Below, in pieces: positions 34,638 to 45,700 of a stretch of DNA of 64,000 bases. A program made the position numbers and the translations under genes. The notes under the pieces were generated by a model. It was given only the letters and a program-made list of their open reading frames with translations, had not been told where the DNA came from and did no database searches. The stretch is taken from contig NZ_PQVG01000001.1 of NCBI RefSeq assembly GCF_002920895.1, positions 248,001 to 312,000 of the forward strand, read 5' to 3'. This DNA comes from Flavobacterium alvei (lineage in GTDB: Bacteria > Bacteroidota > Bacteroidia > Flavobacteriales > Flavobacteriaceae). Numbering within the stretch: the stretch's first letter is position 1; each line of letters begins with the position of its first letter.

Positions 34638-36299
34638 TTATTGAAGCCATCTTAAATCCCCTACCTTATTGGTAACAATTGGAGAATTAGAATCTTTAAT
34701 TTTCAAATTTCCATTCTTTGGATCTACGAATAAGTTCAATGCACTAATTCCTAATGCCGTTCCTTGAATGCTTGTAGGGCCAAGTAGATAATCTGTAGTA
34801 GTATAATTATTACTATAAGTAGTGGTTGAGCCTGCTGCGATTGCTTGAATCACTTTTCCACAAGCAGATGCTAACAATACATTCTTAAAGACTAAAGTAG
34901 AGCCTGCTGCATTTGGAATATTAATTAAAGATCTATTATAAGCATAATCATAAATCGTTACATTATTATATTCCAAATAAATTGGATAGGATGATGTGCC
35001 ATAATCAAACAGATTTTTAAAGTTACGCGTTCTATCAGGTACTTCAGTTCCTATCGTATAATAGTCTCTCATAAAAGTACAATTAGTAAAAACCGCTCTT
35101 TTAAAATTATCTGCTCCAGCAGAACCAAGGGCAAACGTACCATAAGGTCCTGAATGACCACCATTCATATCCAAAGTACAATAGGTCATCTCAAAGTTTC
35201 CTACTTCTTTATATTTTCCACTTCCTTGATGTCTCCAAAAACCTCGTCTAAAATTATTAAAAACACAGTTATAGAACGTAACCTCTCCTATAGTCCACGA
35301 AGTTCCACTGTTGAAAAAGTAACTTGCGTCAATGGTTTGATAAAAACGAATGTTTTCAAACGCCAAACCTGACAAATAAGATCCTTCTTTAATATTCCAG
35401 TTTCCGTTCAATTCTATTTGAGGTCGTTCGCCTTGTGTGCTACCTATAAGTCTAAATCCTTTTGAAATAGTAAAAGGAGTAACTTTGAACAACGAACCTG
35501 CTTCTAAGAAATATTCTGTTCCTTCTGGAATCGTTGCATCCAAATCGTTTTTTCTCAAAAGAGCATCTAAATCATCTCCTTTCATAACCAAAATTTGTCC
35601 TGCTGATGGTCCTGCCGAGCGAAAAGTTACTTGATTATAAGGTCTATCATAAACACGTGTTTTTGTATTGTCAAAAACATTTAGGTTGTAGGCAGTACTT
35701 TTTTCTAAACCTTCTAATTTAGCCTGTCCAATTCTTATTTCTTCTGCCGTTAACTTACGCCCAATAGAAGGAAGTTCCTTGGCACTTGCTGGGGCAACAG
35801 AAATACTATCTACTGGATTTGCCGCATCAATAATCCAACTTGCTATGACGCTAGTTTCAGAAATATTTACCTTTTCTACCTTTTTCAAAATAGCAGCATA
35901 AGGCAGACGATCTTCTGTTAATGCGGCCGTATTAGACCATTGTGAATTAAAATTTGCATTATCCTTATTGGCACGAACTCGAATATAGAACTGCGTTTTG
36001 TAAGGAATATCATCCATCAAAATTTGTGTGTCCGTAATCGTATAGGACTTGAACAAGCTTTTGTAGTAATTATCTAAATGCAATTCTACCGTATAAGAAG
36101 TAGCGTCATTTACTTTATACCATACCAAAGCAATAGAATTGCCTTTAACTAAAGGGGCTGGAAGTACAAACTTGGGTTGAAACAAATCTTCCACCTTGTT
36201 ATAAACCGAACTGTCGTCTTGACAAGAGTTAAACATTCCTCCTAGCAAAATCATGCTGAAAAATGACAACATTAAAATTATTCTTTTTGAATTTTTCAT
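34638..36299 (-). CDS. Beta-helix surface lipoprotein of the pectin locus (DUF4957/DUF5123-like)
   Basis: A 553-residue lipoprotein with lipobox Cys26 (MFNSC) followed by QDD, fitting surface display. Residues about 45-125 and 130-230 look like two Fn3-type modules (VNDATSYTVEL, NISETSVIASW). Residues about 240-540 form a right-handed beta-helix-like domain rich in short strands and Asn turns (FENIRFYQ, VTFYNCVFNNF, AVFTNCTF, LEYNNVTIYDY). This layout matches the DUF4957/DUF5123 lipoproteins that follow SusD in pectin loci of Bacteroides. No lyase or hydrolase catalytic set is visible, so it is more likely a glycan-binding protein than an enzyme. It lies 12 bases after susD. Confidence 0.75.
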   Translation of the reverse strand: MKNSKRIILMLSFFSMILLGGMFNSCQDDSSVYNKVEDLFQPKFVLPAPLVKGNSIALVWYKVNDATSYTVELHLDNYYKSLFKSYTITDTQILMDDIPYKTQFYIRVRANKDNANFNSQWSNTAALTEDRLPYAAILKKVEKVNISETSVIASWIIDAANPVDSISVAPASAKELPSIGRKLTAEEIRIGQAKLEGLEKSTAYNLNVFDNTKTRVYDRPYNQVTFRSAGPSAGQILVMKGDDLDALLRKNDLDATIPEGTEYFLEAGSLFKVTPFTISKGFRLIGSTQGERPQIELNGNWNIKEGSYLSGLAFENIRFYQTIDASYFFNSGTSWTIGEVTFYNCVFNNFRRGFWRHQGSGKYKEVGNFEMTYCTLDMNGGHSGPYGTFALGSAGADNFKRAVFTNCTFMRDYYTIGTEVPDRTRNFKNLFDYGTSSYPIYLEYNNVTIYDYAYNRSLINIPNAAGSTLVFKNVLLASACGKVIQAIAAGSTTTYSNNYTTTDYLLGPTSIQGTALGISALNLFVDPKNGNLKIKDSNSPIVTNKVGDLRWLQ

Positions 36300-36311
36300 A
36301 CTTGACTAAAT

Positions 36312-38204
36312 TTAATAGTTAAAACCATAATAATTTTGAATATTTCCTCTATGATCTGTAATTACTTTAGATGGGTAAGGGCACAAATAACGTAAAGGAT
36401 CGTTAGGAGTTTTACTTGAAGCATTGTTAAAATTGATGAATCCTCTAAAACTCCATTTGATGTCATTTCGTGGTTCATAAGCCTGAGTATCGCTATTTAA
36501 AGAATACCAAGCCGATGCAAATACTTGTTCAGTATAACCAGCTGGTTTAGCATATAAAATTTCATTAATTCCTTTTATGTCTAAAATAGTACGACCTGCA
36601 TTGTTAGGGTCTGGAATGTTCTTCCAGTACACACTTCCGGGAACATTATCAACGCCAGCAACATAAGCACCATTGGCTACTTTGCCCCAGTTTAGCAGTT
36701 TATTATATTGATTATAAATCACTTCACCATATTTATTCCAGCGAGCTAGATCAAACTTACGTTTACTCTCACCTCCAAACTCCCAAGCACGCTCATCTAC
36801 AATAGCATTAAAAAATTGTGCTTGAGTTGTTTTTGAATCGACATAAGCATCCACTTTAGCCGACCAATCTGCCTTATCGAATGCTCTGCGGCGAACGCGT
36901 CTTAAACATTCTTTAGCATCTTCACGCAAACCTACTCGCTCGTTTACTGCTTCTGCATACATCAATAAGACATCGGCAAATCGCATCCATGAGTAATTCA
37001 CACCTGTAGATTTAGTGCTTGTACTACCCAGTGGAGCAGTTTCATAAAGTTTTGACCATTTCCCAGTAGCCAATTGCGCTAAATTTAATCGAATGACTTG
37101 ATTCAAATTAGCATCATACGAATAAGGGGCACAAGTAACGTCACGTCGCAAATCTTTAACATCAAACGAATATAAATAGGTCCCGCATAAACTAAGACTT
37201 CCCGAAGCCGATCCATAAGGATGTGACCCTGCTGTAATTGGAATACCTATAGAATAGGCATATTCCCCTGAAACGCTCTTTAATAAGGGTAACGAAAACA
37301 TTACATCATCATCAACAGGTGTTACCCAATTATTTTGTTTTACCCAAAAATCACGGTAACTCAATTTCAGATCGTGGTGTTTCTCATTGATTACTTTACC
37401 TAAGTATTGAATTGCAGTATCATAATACATTTCATAATTCTCACCTCGAACCATATGACCAATTCCAGCTGCATCTGTGTCAGGACGTAAAGCCCAACCC
37501 CCACGAGTTAGAGCAAGCAAACCAATTAAACCTTGATTAAAACTTCTTGAGGCGCGTTCTGTTCCATAATCCAGTTCACTGGCATATTGCATTAGTGGTT
37601 CTACTGACTTCAAATCGTCTATCAGGAATTCAAGAATTTTATTTCTATCGGTAACTCCTACAGTAAAATCCTCGCCACCAACTGATGATTTAGTACGAAA
37701 GACAACATCTCCCCAAATGCGAATCATGTCCAGATACACCATGGCGCGAAGGGTCTTAACTTCTCCATAAAGTTGTGTCACTTTTGATGCTTTGTCTTTC
37801 TTGTCTGCTTTATAAATATCCGATTTTTCAATTCCTTCAATAATGTCATTGGACAAGTTGATGATTTTGTACATTGCATTCCAAGTTGAATTCAACGTTG
37901 TCCAATAAGGTTTGGGTTCAAAACAAGCAATGTCTGAACCGTTCACATTTACTGTATTGGTTGAAACTCCTGCCATTTCTACATCGGTATTCGGATTAAA
38001 GACAAAAGCAAGACGGTTAGAATAGGCATCGTCACTCAACATCAGTGTATATACTCCAGCAACGGCTGATTGTATTTCACTTTCCGAACTGAAAACCTCT
38101 GCCTCAGTAAAACCAGTTGCTGGTTGTACATCTAAATAATCATTACATGCTGTAAATCCCAGCAAGAAAGTAAATAGAAGGCTTAATAATATCTTTTTCT
38201 TCAT
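36312..38204 (-). CDS. SusD/RagB-family outer-membrane lipoprotein (pectin locus)
   Basis: A 630-residue SusD-like surface lipoprotein that should bind pectic oligosaccharides and pair with the adjacent SusC. The start at 38204 (MKKKILLSLL) gives a regular lipoprotein signal with Cys20 (GFTAC). The upstream in-frame Met at 38282 would add 26 residues and overlap the susC coding end, so I reject it. The N-terminal half has NDYLDVQPATGFTEAEVFSS and EVKTLRAMVYLDMIRIWGD. The C-terminal half has MRFADVLLMYAEAVNE and DERAWEFGGESKRKFDLARW, all family hallmarks. The gap to susC is 16 bases. It shares little sequence with the fructan-locus SusD, as expected for different ligands. Confidence 0.92.
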   Translation of the reverse strand: MKKKILLSLLFTFLLGFTACNDYLDVQPATGFTEAEVFSSESEIQSAVAGVYTLMLSDDAYSNRLAFVFNPNTDVEMAGVSTNTVNVNGSDIACFEPKPYWTTLNSTWNAMYKIINLSNDIIEGIEKSDIYKADKKDKASKVTQLYGEVKTLRAMVYLDMIRIWGDVVFRTKSSVGGEDFTVGVTDRNKILEFLIDDLKSVEPLMQYASELDYGTERASRSFNQGLIGLLALTRGGWALRPDTDAAGIGHMVRGENYEMYYDTAIQYLGKVINEKHHDLKLSYRDFWVKQNNWVTPVDDDVMFSLPLLKSVSGEYAYSIGIPITAGSHPYGSASGSLSLCGTYLYSFDVKDLRRDVTCAPYSYDANLNQVIRLNLAQLATGKWSKLYETAPLGSTSTKSTGVNYSWMRFADVLLMYAEAVNERVGLREDAKECLRRVRRRAFDKADWSAKVDAYVDSKTTQAQFFNAIVDERAWEFGGESKRKFDLARWNKYGEVIYNQYNKLLNWGKVANGAYVAGVDNVPGSVYWKNIPDPNNAGRTILDIKGINEILYAKPAGYTEQVFASAWYSLNSDTQAYEPRNDIKWSFRGFINFNNASSKTPNDPLRYLCPYPSKVITDHRGNIQNYYGFNY

Positions 38205-38220
38205 TGTTTTAGTTTTTATA

Positions 38221-41200
38221 TTAAAATGATAATTGTGCTCCAAAAGTGTAATTTCTTGTTCTTGGATACGCATTATAATCAATGTTAGGTGTTAATCCAG
38301 TTTCTAAATTAACTTCTGGATCGTAGCCCGAGTAATTAGTCCACACAAATAAATTGGAACCCGTTGCATATAAACGAACTCTATTAAATATCATTTTTTT
38401 AGTTAATGCTTTAGGAATTGTAAATCCTAGTGTAAGCATATTTAATCTTAAAAATGAGCCATCTTCAATGGCGTAGGACTCAGCAACAGGACGACCGATT
38501 GATGTTGGATTCCATATGGTAGCATTTTTATTGAAATCGGCTAAAAGTTCTGGCGAGGTGCGAAGATCGTTACCCATATCATCAAAATTTCTCCATCGAT
38601 TGGCCAACGATATTTCCATTCCCAAATTATTTTGGTTATTAGAATACCAAGAAGTCATCATGATTTTGTTGGCATTATACACATCAAAACCGTACACAAA
38701 ATTGAAAAAGGTAGATAAATCAAAGTTTTTCCACACGGCATTCAATCCAAAACCTCCTGAAAAATCTGGATTAGTATTACCAATAACCTGTCTGTCTTTA
38801 GCTCCAATCACATACGTATTGGAATCTGTTGGGTCAACAGGAGTCAATTTTTTAAACTTGGCATTTCCTGGTCGTGGATCGCCCGAAAGGTTTTTGGAAT
38901 TGGCCACACCATCTTTAAGTACCCAAACTCTAGTGACAGGATCCAATGGTTCGAAATCGTCCACGGTATAAAAACCATCATTTACAAAACCGTAAATTAA
39001 CCCTTTTGTACCTCCAACATAAGCACGATAATCATCATCATTCAACAACTGCGTACCAGCCCATCCTGAACTAAGAATCCATTCATTTTCTCCACTTGAA
39101 AGTGCATCAATTTTATTTTTATTAAATCCAACATTGAAGTTTAAATCCAGTTGAAAATCTTTATTCTGAACCACACTACCGTTAATTCCAAAATCAATTC
39201 CTTTGTTGGATGTTTGTCCCACGTTTGTCATAATTTTATTAAAACCAGATGCTCCAGCAATATCAGATGGTACTAACAAATCTTTAACTGTGTTTTTATA
39301 GATTTCGATTGTCCCTGTAAGACGCTCTTTGAAGAATCCGAAATCAAAACCAAGGTTTGTAGTATAAGTTGATTCCCATTTCACATCAGGATTGCTTAAG
39401 TAATTACCATTATAAAAATTATAATAGTAATGGCTAGTCTCGCCCCAACCCACTGAGCGGTTTTGAGAAACACCATAATATTTAGCATACAAATCGCCAC
39501 TAATTCTATCATTACCAGAAACTCCATAACTTAAACGCATTTTCAAATTCGAAATGGTTTTATTATCCTTTAAAAAATCTTCGTTTGAAACTCTCCAAGC
39601 TACTGCAGCTGATGGAAAAAATCCCCAACGATTTTCAGGACCAAACTTTGTCGAACCATCTGCACGACCTGTTAGCGTTATAAGGTATTTATCATCATAA
39701 CCATAATTGACACGACCGAAGAAAGAGGAAATTCGGTTTGGCGAACCTTCAGAAGAAGCGTTTCCAAAAGGGGTTCCCAATGCTAGATTATCTAATGCTT
39801 TTTCTGCTGTTATAGTTTCAGGAAAATAACGAGTAGTGTAAGTCTTATTGGCACTGCTCTGATCTTTTATTTCTTGACCAAGCATCAATTGAAAATCATG
39901 AAGTTTCTGTAGTTTAAAATTATAATTCAATACATTGGTCATTTGCCAACGTGGACTTTGAGTCATTCCCCAAGTTACTACTGGCTGATTGTTATTGGCA
40001 AATGCAGTGCCCGTATCAGTACCCCAGAAACGACCATCTTCAGAGTATTGGTATTGAAAACCGAATGAGCTTCGAAAATTCAATCCTTTATCAATATTCC
40101 AAGTCAAGGCACCCACTGTATTAAAAGTGCGTGAAATACGATTGCGATAATTCTTTGCAGCTTCCTGTATAGGATCAAAACGTTTAACTGGCTGATAATC
40201 CTCTGGGTCAAAATAAGTATCATCTTCTGGTAAAGTCATATAATCTTGCAAACCAAGAGTGGGTGCTTGACGAATGGTATTAAGCAAACTAACCCCTTCA
40301 GTTCCGGAACCTGCAATAGTTTGATCTGTAAAACGAGTTTGATATTCAAAAGTAAATTTGTCTGACAATTTAGTAGTCATCATAAAATTTATATTGGTTT
40401 GTTTTAAACCAGTTCCTATCAATACCCCCGGCTGATCCTGATTGACTACTGCAAACTTGAATTTTGTTTTTTCAGAACCACCACTAATATTTAAGTCTAA
40501 ATATTTTGCAATTGGATTTGTACCAAAGATTTCATCTTGCCAATCGGTGCCTTTATCACCTTGATAAATATACAATTCATTGGCACGTCCATAGCGATTG
40601 AAAAAAGCAGTCGGATTTGAAGTTCTTCCACGTTCATACTCATATTGCATCATAGTATATTCGTACGGATCCATTACATCTAGATGATTCGATAGTGTTT
40701 TCATCTGCATATAACTATTTAAATTTACAGAAACCATATTGGCTTTAGGCTTTTTTGTAGTTACCAAAATAACTCCATTAGCTCCTCTAGCACCATATAT
40801 TGCTGTTGATGCAGCATCTTTTAACACTTCTACCGATTCAATATCTGTTGGCGGGACATCATTTAGAGTGGCAACCTCAAACCCATCCACCAAAATTAAA
40901 GGAGAATTATCTTGAGTAATGGATCCTCCTCCACGCACTCTTATCATAATATCAGAACCTGGAGAACCATCGGCTGAAGTAATCTGAACCCCTGGCAATC
41001 TTCCAACCAATGCTTCAGCTACAGAACTGGTTGGAACTTTTTCTAATGTAGTTCCTTTGATACTTGAAACTGCTCCTGTCAGGTTGGCTCGTTTTTGTGT
41101 TCCATAACCAATGACCACAACTTCATTCAATTCACTTGTCGATTCTTTCATCTCGACAACAATACCTGAGGTACGCCCTTTTAAAGGGACAGTCAAATCT

Positions 41201-41442
41201 TGCATACCAACATATTTAACCACCAAAACAGCTGTTTTTGGATCAGTTACTTTTATGGAGAATTTACCGTCCAAATCGCTGGAAGTACTCGATTTTTCAT
41301 TTTTTACTATAATTGTTGCAGATGGAATTGAACCCATTTTATCCCGCACAACACCCGTTACGGTTACCAATTTCTGAGCATAACCACTAACCGTCAATAG
41401 CAAAAGGGTCAAAATGCTCACGATATGTTTTTTTATCGTCAT
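38221..41442 (-). CDS. SusC/RagA-family TonB-dependent transporter (pectin locus)
   Basis: A 1073-residue outer-membrane transporter. It has a signal peptide (cleavage near SGYAQ, about residue 22), then a carboxypeptidase-regulatory-like extension of about 26-100 (GSIPSATIIVKNEKS, SSDLDGKFSI). The plug is at about 110-230 with DGSPGSDIMIRVRGGGS and DIESVEVLKDAASTAIYGARG. A long beta-barrel ends in FGAQLSF with terminal Phe. It should import oligogalacturonides or related pectin fragments with its SusD partner and TonB energy. It follows a small lipoprotein gene by 56 bases and precedes susD by 16. Confidence 0.95.
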   Translation of the reverse strand: MTIKKHIVSILTLLLLTVSGYAQKLVTVTGVVRDKMGSIPSATIIVKNEKSSTSSDLDGKFSIKVTDPKTAVLVVKYVGMQDLTVPLKGRTSGIVVEMKESTSELNEVVVIGYGTQKRANLTGAVSSIKGTTLEKVPTSSVAEALVGRLPGVQITSADGSPGSDIMIRVRGGGSITQDNSPLILVDGFEVATLNDVPPTDIESVEVLKDAASTAIYGARGANGVILVTTKKPKANMVSVNLNSYMQMKTLSNHLDVMDPYEYTMMQYEYERGRTSNPTAFFNRYGRANELYIYQGDKGTDWQDEIFGTNPIAKYLDLNISGGSEKTKFKFAVVNQDQPGVLIGTGLKQTNINFMMTTKLSDKFTFEYQTRFTDQTIAGSGTEGVSLLNTIRQAPTLGLQDYMTLPEDDTYFDPEDYQPVKRFDPIQEAAKNYRNRISRTFNTVGALTWNIDKGLNFRSSFGFQYQYSEDGRFWGTDTGTAFANNNQPVVTWGMTQSPRWQMTNVLNYNFKLQKLHDFQLMLGQEIKDQSSANKTYTTRYFPETITAEKALDNLALGTPFGNASSEGSPNRISSFFGRVNYGYDDKYLITLTGRADGSTKFGPENRWGFFPSAAVAWRVSNEDFLKDNKTISNLKMRLSYGVSGNDRISGDLYAKYYGVSQNRSVGWGETSHYYYNFYNGNYLSNPDVKWESTYTTNLGFDFGFFKERLTGTIEIYKNTVKDLLVPSDIAGASGFNKIMTNVGQTSNKGIDFGINGSVVQNKDFQLDLNFNVGFNKNKIDALSSGENEWILSSGWAGTQLLNDDDYRAYVGGTKGLIYGFVNDGFYTVDDFEPLDPVTRVWVLKDGVANSKNLSGDPRPGNAKFKKLTPVDPTDSNTYVIGAKDRQVIGNTNPDFSGGFGLNAVWKNFDLSTFFNFVYGFDVYNANKIMMTSWYSNNQNNLGMEISLANRWRNFDDMGNDLRTSPELLADFNKNATIWNPTSIGRPVAESYAIEDGSFLRLNMLTLGFTIPKALTKKMIFNRVRLYATGSNLFVWTNYSGYDPEVNLETGLTPNIDYNAYPRTRNYTFGAQLSF

Positions 41443-41498
41443 AACTAATATATTATTATTTAGATTTATTTTTTAATCTGTTCATTATTGGATTTTAT

Positions 41499-42314
41499 CT
41501 AATTTGGCACTACTACCCCATTAATGGTCACCACATAATCTTTGATAATGGGAGTGTCTGGATCATTTAAGTTAAAATCGACATTCGTAATTCCGTTAGG
41601 TAAAACTGGAAAAGTACCCGCAAATTCCTTTGTTTTGACAATAACAGAATTCGCATCCATAAACTCTATTTTGGCACGAACATTATTTGCTGTATCATCT
41701 GTCTGAAATAGAATAAAATCGTCTAAATAATTAATTCCTCCTGTGGTCGTTTTCTTTGTTTTATTAACCGACATATCTCCTTGCACAAAGGTTTCATCAA
41801 CAGGTTTGTATCCAGTTCGTTTTACAAAAACGGTTACTTTTATATTCACATAACTTGGATCTGCTACAATATCTTTTGCTTTCAAACGCAATGTACCTGT
41901 CCTTGTTAAAATATTCATCTTAAGAGTATCCGAGAATGGAGAGGCATAAGGTACAGCTGCCGATAAGTTTACCTTTTGATCGGCAGTGACTAATTGAGGA
42001 ATAATCAAATCCTTTAGATTAACTGGAGAAGTAATCATTTGCGCTGGAATATCGGTTGCTATAAAGCTATACTGTCCATTGTTTAGAGCAAAACGATATA
42101 ACGAACTGTAGTTCCCAAAATAATCGCCATTTTCTTTATAAATAAAAATAGGCAATGTTGAAATTCCAACATTTAAATTCCAAGGATCTCCATTCAGTTC
42201 AAGTTCATAATTTCTAACAACCGAAGTGTCATATTTAATTTCATCTTTAGTGCAGGCAGTCATCATTAAAAGTGATACCCCACACCCAAGTATAAGATTT
42301 TTTATATTTTTCAT
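41499..42314 (-). CDS. Small lipoprotein, first gene of the pectin sus-type operon
   Basis: A 271-residue lipoprotein with lipobox Cys21 (LMMTAC) followed by TKDE, which fits surface export. The mature part is predicted all-beta with two sandwich-like halves (about 35-125 and 130-270). It resembles in outline the fimbrillin/Mfa2-like lipoproteins of Bacteroidota, but I do not recognise a firm family. It comes ahead of susC, an unusual place because SusD normally follows SusC and accessory lipoproteins come after. It may be an extra binding or assembly subunit of the SusCD complex. The 484-base region upstream carries the likely promoter and operator. Confidence 0.6.
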   Translation of the reverse strand: MKNIKNLILGCGVSLLMMTACTKDEIKYDTSVVRNYELELNGDPWNLNVGISTLPIFIYKENGDYFGNYSSLYRFALNNGQYSFIATDIPAQMITSPVNLKDLIIPQLVTADQKVNLSAAVPYASPFSDTLKMNILTRTGTLRLKAKDIVADPSYVNIKVTVFVKRTGYKPVDETFVQGDMSVNKTKKTTTGGINYLDDFILFQTDDTANNVRAKIEFMDANSVIVKTKEFAGTFPVLPNGITNVDFNLNDPDTPIIKDYVVTINGVVVPN

Positions 42315-42490
42315 ACAGTGTAATTTATAAATTGAAATTCCTTAAGACTAATTAATGATTGATGCGATTCCGTCAATTCATTCCTTTGGTTACATGACAC
42401 TGTAAACATCCTAATAAATGGAAGGACGAAAGTGTTAATTTGTTTCATAAGCTTATTTTTTAGTTAGTTAATTAACTTTTGGTTGTATGG

Positions 42491-42550
42491 CAAAACTAGA
42501 TATATGAAATCCTAATTTGGTGTAAATATTGCTTTTCGATAAGGGTGTAA
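42491..42550 (-). promoter_or_regulatory. Candidate promoter and HTCS operator of the pectin operon
   Basis: On the minus strand TAGTTTTG (42498-42491) matches the TAnnTTTG -7 box. No TTG box is found at the usual distance. In its place, two GGTGTAA copies (plus-strand 42519-42525 and 42544-42550), each followed closely by TTGCT, lie 21 and 46 bases upstream, in direct orientation and 25 bases apart. A missing -33 box with direct repeats over it is what one expects of a promoter activated by the AraC domain of an HTCS. The predicted leader is about 170 bases. Confidence 0.4.
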
Positions 42551-42693
42551 TTGCTAATTTAACCCCTAATAAATTGATGAATCAATAAATAAATAGGAGT
42601 ATTTTTTTCACTACAGAAAAAAAATAAAGAAAACTAAAATACACTAGAAGTAAACCCAAACCATAGTAACACAGACCTAATGTCATTATAGCA

Positions 42694-42722
42694 CAAAAAA
42701 AACAGGGACTAAAAGCCCCTGT
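42694..42722 (-). terminator. Terminator of the pectin HTCS gene
   Basis: ACAGGG (42702-42707) pairs with CCCTGT (42717-42722) around a nine-base loop, and on the minus strand a T tract follows (A run 42695-42702). It lies 77 bases past the HTCS stop. Confidence 0.6.
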
Positions 42723-42798
42723 AAAAACACCACCTTTATTTTAAGTATATAGTGGATGAATCCAAATACCATTTTGGAATTATATATCTTTTATCTAT

Positions 42799-45700
42799 CT
42801 AGCGATGTTGCTGGCGATATTCAGCTGGAGTACTATTAAATTTTGTTTTAAAACATTTTCCAAAATATTTCAGGTCATTAAAACCTACTTCAAAACAAAC
42901 TTCTTTTATCAACATATCTTTATTTTTGATAAGATCGGCAGCCTCATTCAATCGCATATCACGAATAAATACAACAGGCGAAACTCCTGTTATGTTTTTA
43001 AGCTTATTAAAGAAACTAGCCCGTGACATGTACATTAATTTTCCTAATTCATCGACTGAGAAATCTGATTTAGACATATTTTGTTTTACAAATTCAATCA
43101 CTTGTAACATAAACTTATGATCTTTATTAGAAATTTGCAAAGGTTCTTTTTCTGAAATTTCAGGAATTGTACCTGTTGAATACAACTGCTGAAGACGCAA
43201 GCGCTGTTCCAAAACATTCTTTACCCTTGCCTTTAAAAAACTCACATTAAATGGTTTAGTTAGATACTCATCAGCACCATATTCCATTCCTTCTAATTTA
43301 CTCTCTATTGATGTTTTTGCACTAAGTAAAATTACTGGAATGTGGCTGGTTGCAAAATTATTTCGAATTAATTTAAGCATTTCGATACCATCCATTTGAG
43401 GCATCATAATATCACTAATAATAAAATTTGGAGATACGTTTTCGGCTTTCAAATTTCCCTCAACACCATTTTCAGCCACATAGATTGTATATTCATCCTC
43501 TAATACCGAAACAATAAAACTCCTCAATTCGGGATCGTCTTCTACAATCAGACCTACTGGTTTCTGGTCAATAATTTCATCCAAATCTACATTTTCAGCA
43601 AGCTCTTTTTCAGGTTTTAATTCATCTATTAAATCTTTATTAGATTTTTCAAGTAAAATAGTTACATCTTCAGTAAAATGCTTATATCCTTTAAAAAAAC
43701 AAAGTTGAAAGCTACTTCCTTTACCCGGAGTACTATCTACAACAATAGTTGCCCCATGTTTATCTACCAAATCTTTCACAATAGAAAGCCCTATGCCAGT
43801 ACTAGGATTATATGGGTTTTCGTTGTAATTAGAAAAACGTTTAAACAATTTTTTTTGCATTACAGGATTGATCCCTGGTCCATTATCTTTTATCTTTAGG
43901 AAAACTTGTTTGTCAGATTCCTCTACAATTACCTCAACAGTATCGCCTTTGTTACAATATTTAAAAGCATTTGAAATTAAATTTACCAAAATTTTATCTA
44001 GGCTATCTGGATCAAACCATACTTGTGGATTGGGAGCAATACTATTTAGTTTTAAACCTATATTGCGCTGCTTGCTCATTTCGCTAAAATTTTCACCTAT
44101 TTTAGCCACAAATTCCTCTAAATTTATTTCAGTAACTTCTAACTTCCTGTCTTGAATTCTTCTTAAGTCTAAAATCTGATTAACCAAGTTCAATAACTTA
44201 TTACTGCTTCTTTCAATAACTTTAAGTTGGGTTTTCACTGACTCAGAAATTTCATTATCCGAGAGCATTTTCTCTACAGGAGCAGTAATCATCGTAAGTG
44301 GAGTTCGGATTTCATGTGAAATATCGGTAAAGAATTTTAGCTTTAATTCATTCATTTGCTTCTGCAACTCTACATCACTCCTCAATTTCAAGATGGTTAA
44401 AATCGTACGTCGAGTCACTAAAAACAAACCAACAGCCAGTAACAAATAACAGAAATAAGCCAAATTAGTTCCCCAAATAGAAGGACGAATGATGATTTTA
44501 ATTCTTCTTTCATTATTCACCCATAAATTGTGTCCATTTGTAGAGGATAGTAAAAGAGTGTATTCTCCTCGATCTATATTCGTATAATTAATCGACTGAC
44601 CTCCTTTAATATAATTCCATTGCTTGTCAATTCCTTCTAATTTATAACGGTAAACAATATTCTCATTTTTTATGTAATCTAAAGCTGAAAATTGAACTCT
44701 GAAAAAATTCTGATTATGTTCTAGTGTGACTTCTTCAAGTAAATCAGGATTTCTAGGAGTCTCAGGATTTATTTCGTGGAGTTCTCTATTATTTACTGTA
44801 AATCCAGAAATGGCCAAATAAGGTTTAAATCGAAAAGGTTTAATAGCTTCTGGCTTGAAATAAATAACACCATTAGAATAGCCTAACACAATTTCACCAC
44901 TTGCTAGACGGCACCTTGTCGCTTCTGAAAATATTTCGTTACCAATAAGAGATTTCAATTCAGGAAAGGTTTCAGCACTATTGGTTTTGAGATCGAATCG
45001 AACAACCTGATTATCGCCCATTACCCAAATTTTACCTAATTTATCCTCTTGTATAGATACAATTCCTTGAATAAGGAAAGAAATAGTTTCGCCCCAAACC
45101 GATTTAACCTTTAGCTGACCTTGTTGGTCTATATCAGCCATAATCAAACCTTTTCCGTTGGTTGCCAATGCCAATCGATTATCAGAGGTTACTAGAATAT
45201 CTAAAATATCATTACCCGAAACTTGTGAAAATTCTTTGAACACTAGCTGACTTGCTGATTTACTTTCCTCTGAAAAAGAAAACAATTTATAAGACGAAAT
45301 AAAAAACAATTTATGCTCTTTATTTTCGACTATAGATCGAACCTTATCTGCACTTTTTATTGGGTAGTTTTTCAGTTCATTTCTATAATTAATAAATTGA
45401 ATACCACCTTTTGACTCTCGAATAAGATTTACTCCACCTCCCCAAGTAGCCAAATAAATCTGACCCGATGCCGACTGAAAAACTTTATAAATATCATTAG
45501 AACTAATACTATAGCGAGCATTCTCGATATATTTATAATGAATTACCTTATAGTTAAATGGTTTTTTACTAGGAGTCAGACAAAATAACCCATTCCCTCT
45601 TGTTCCTATCCATATTTTTCCTTTGGAATCCTCTAGCATACTATAAACATCTGACCCCCAACCTGGACTATTATTTGATAGCGTTCCGTCTGCGCCTAAA

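Larger units (their letters stand above)
42315..42798. other. Non-coding region between the pectin HTCS gene and the sus-type operon
   Basis: This 484-base AT-rich gap holds, from right to left, the terminator of the HTCS gene (42694-42722), about 140 bases without visible structure, two GGTGTAA direct repeats with a possible -7 box (42491-42550), and a leader of about 170 bases before the lipoprotein start at 42314. No reading frame of note is present. Confidence 0.6.

Noticed and set aside
34638..36299. The beta-helix lipoprotein as a pectate lyase or GH28 enzyme
   Set aside because: Its strand and turn pattern is beta-helical, but it lacks the GDD, HG and R-x-K set of GH28 and the Arg-centred site of PL1. 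Its position after SusD fits a binding protein.
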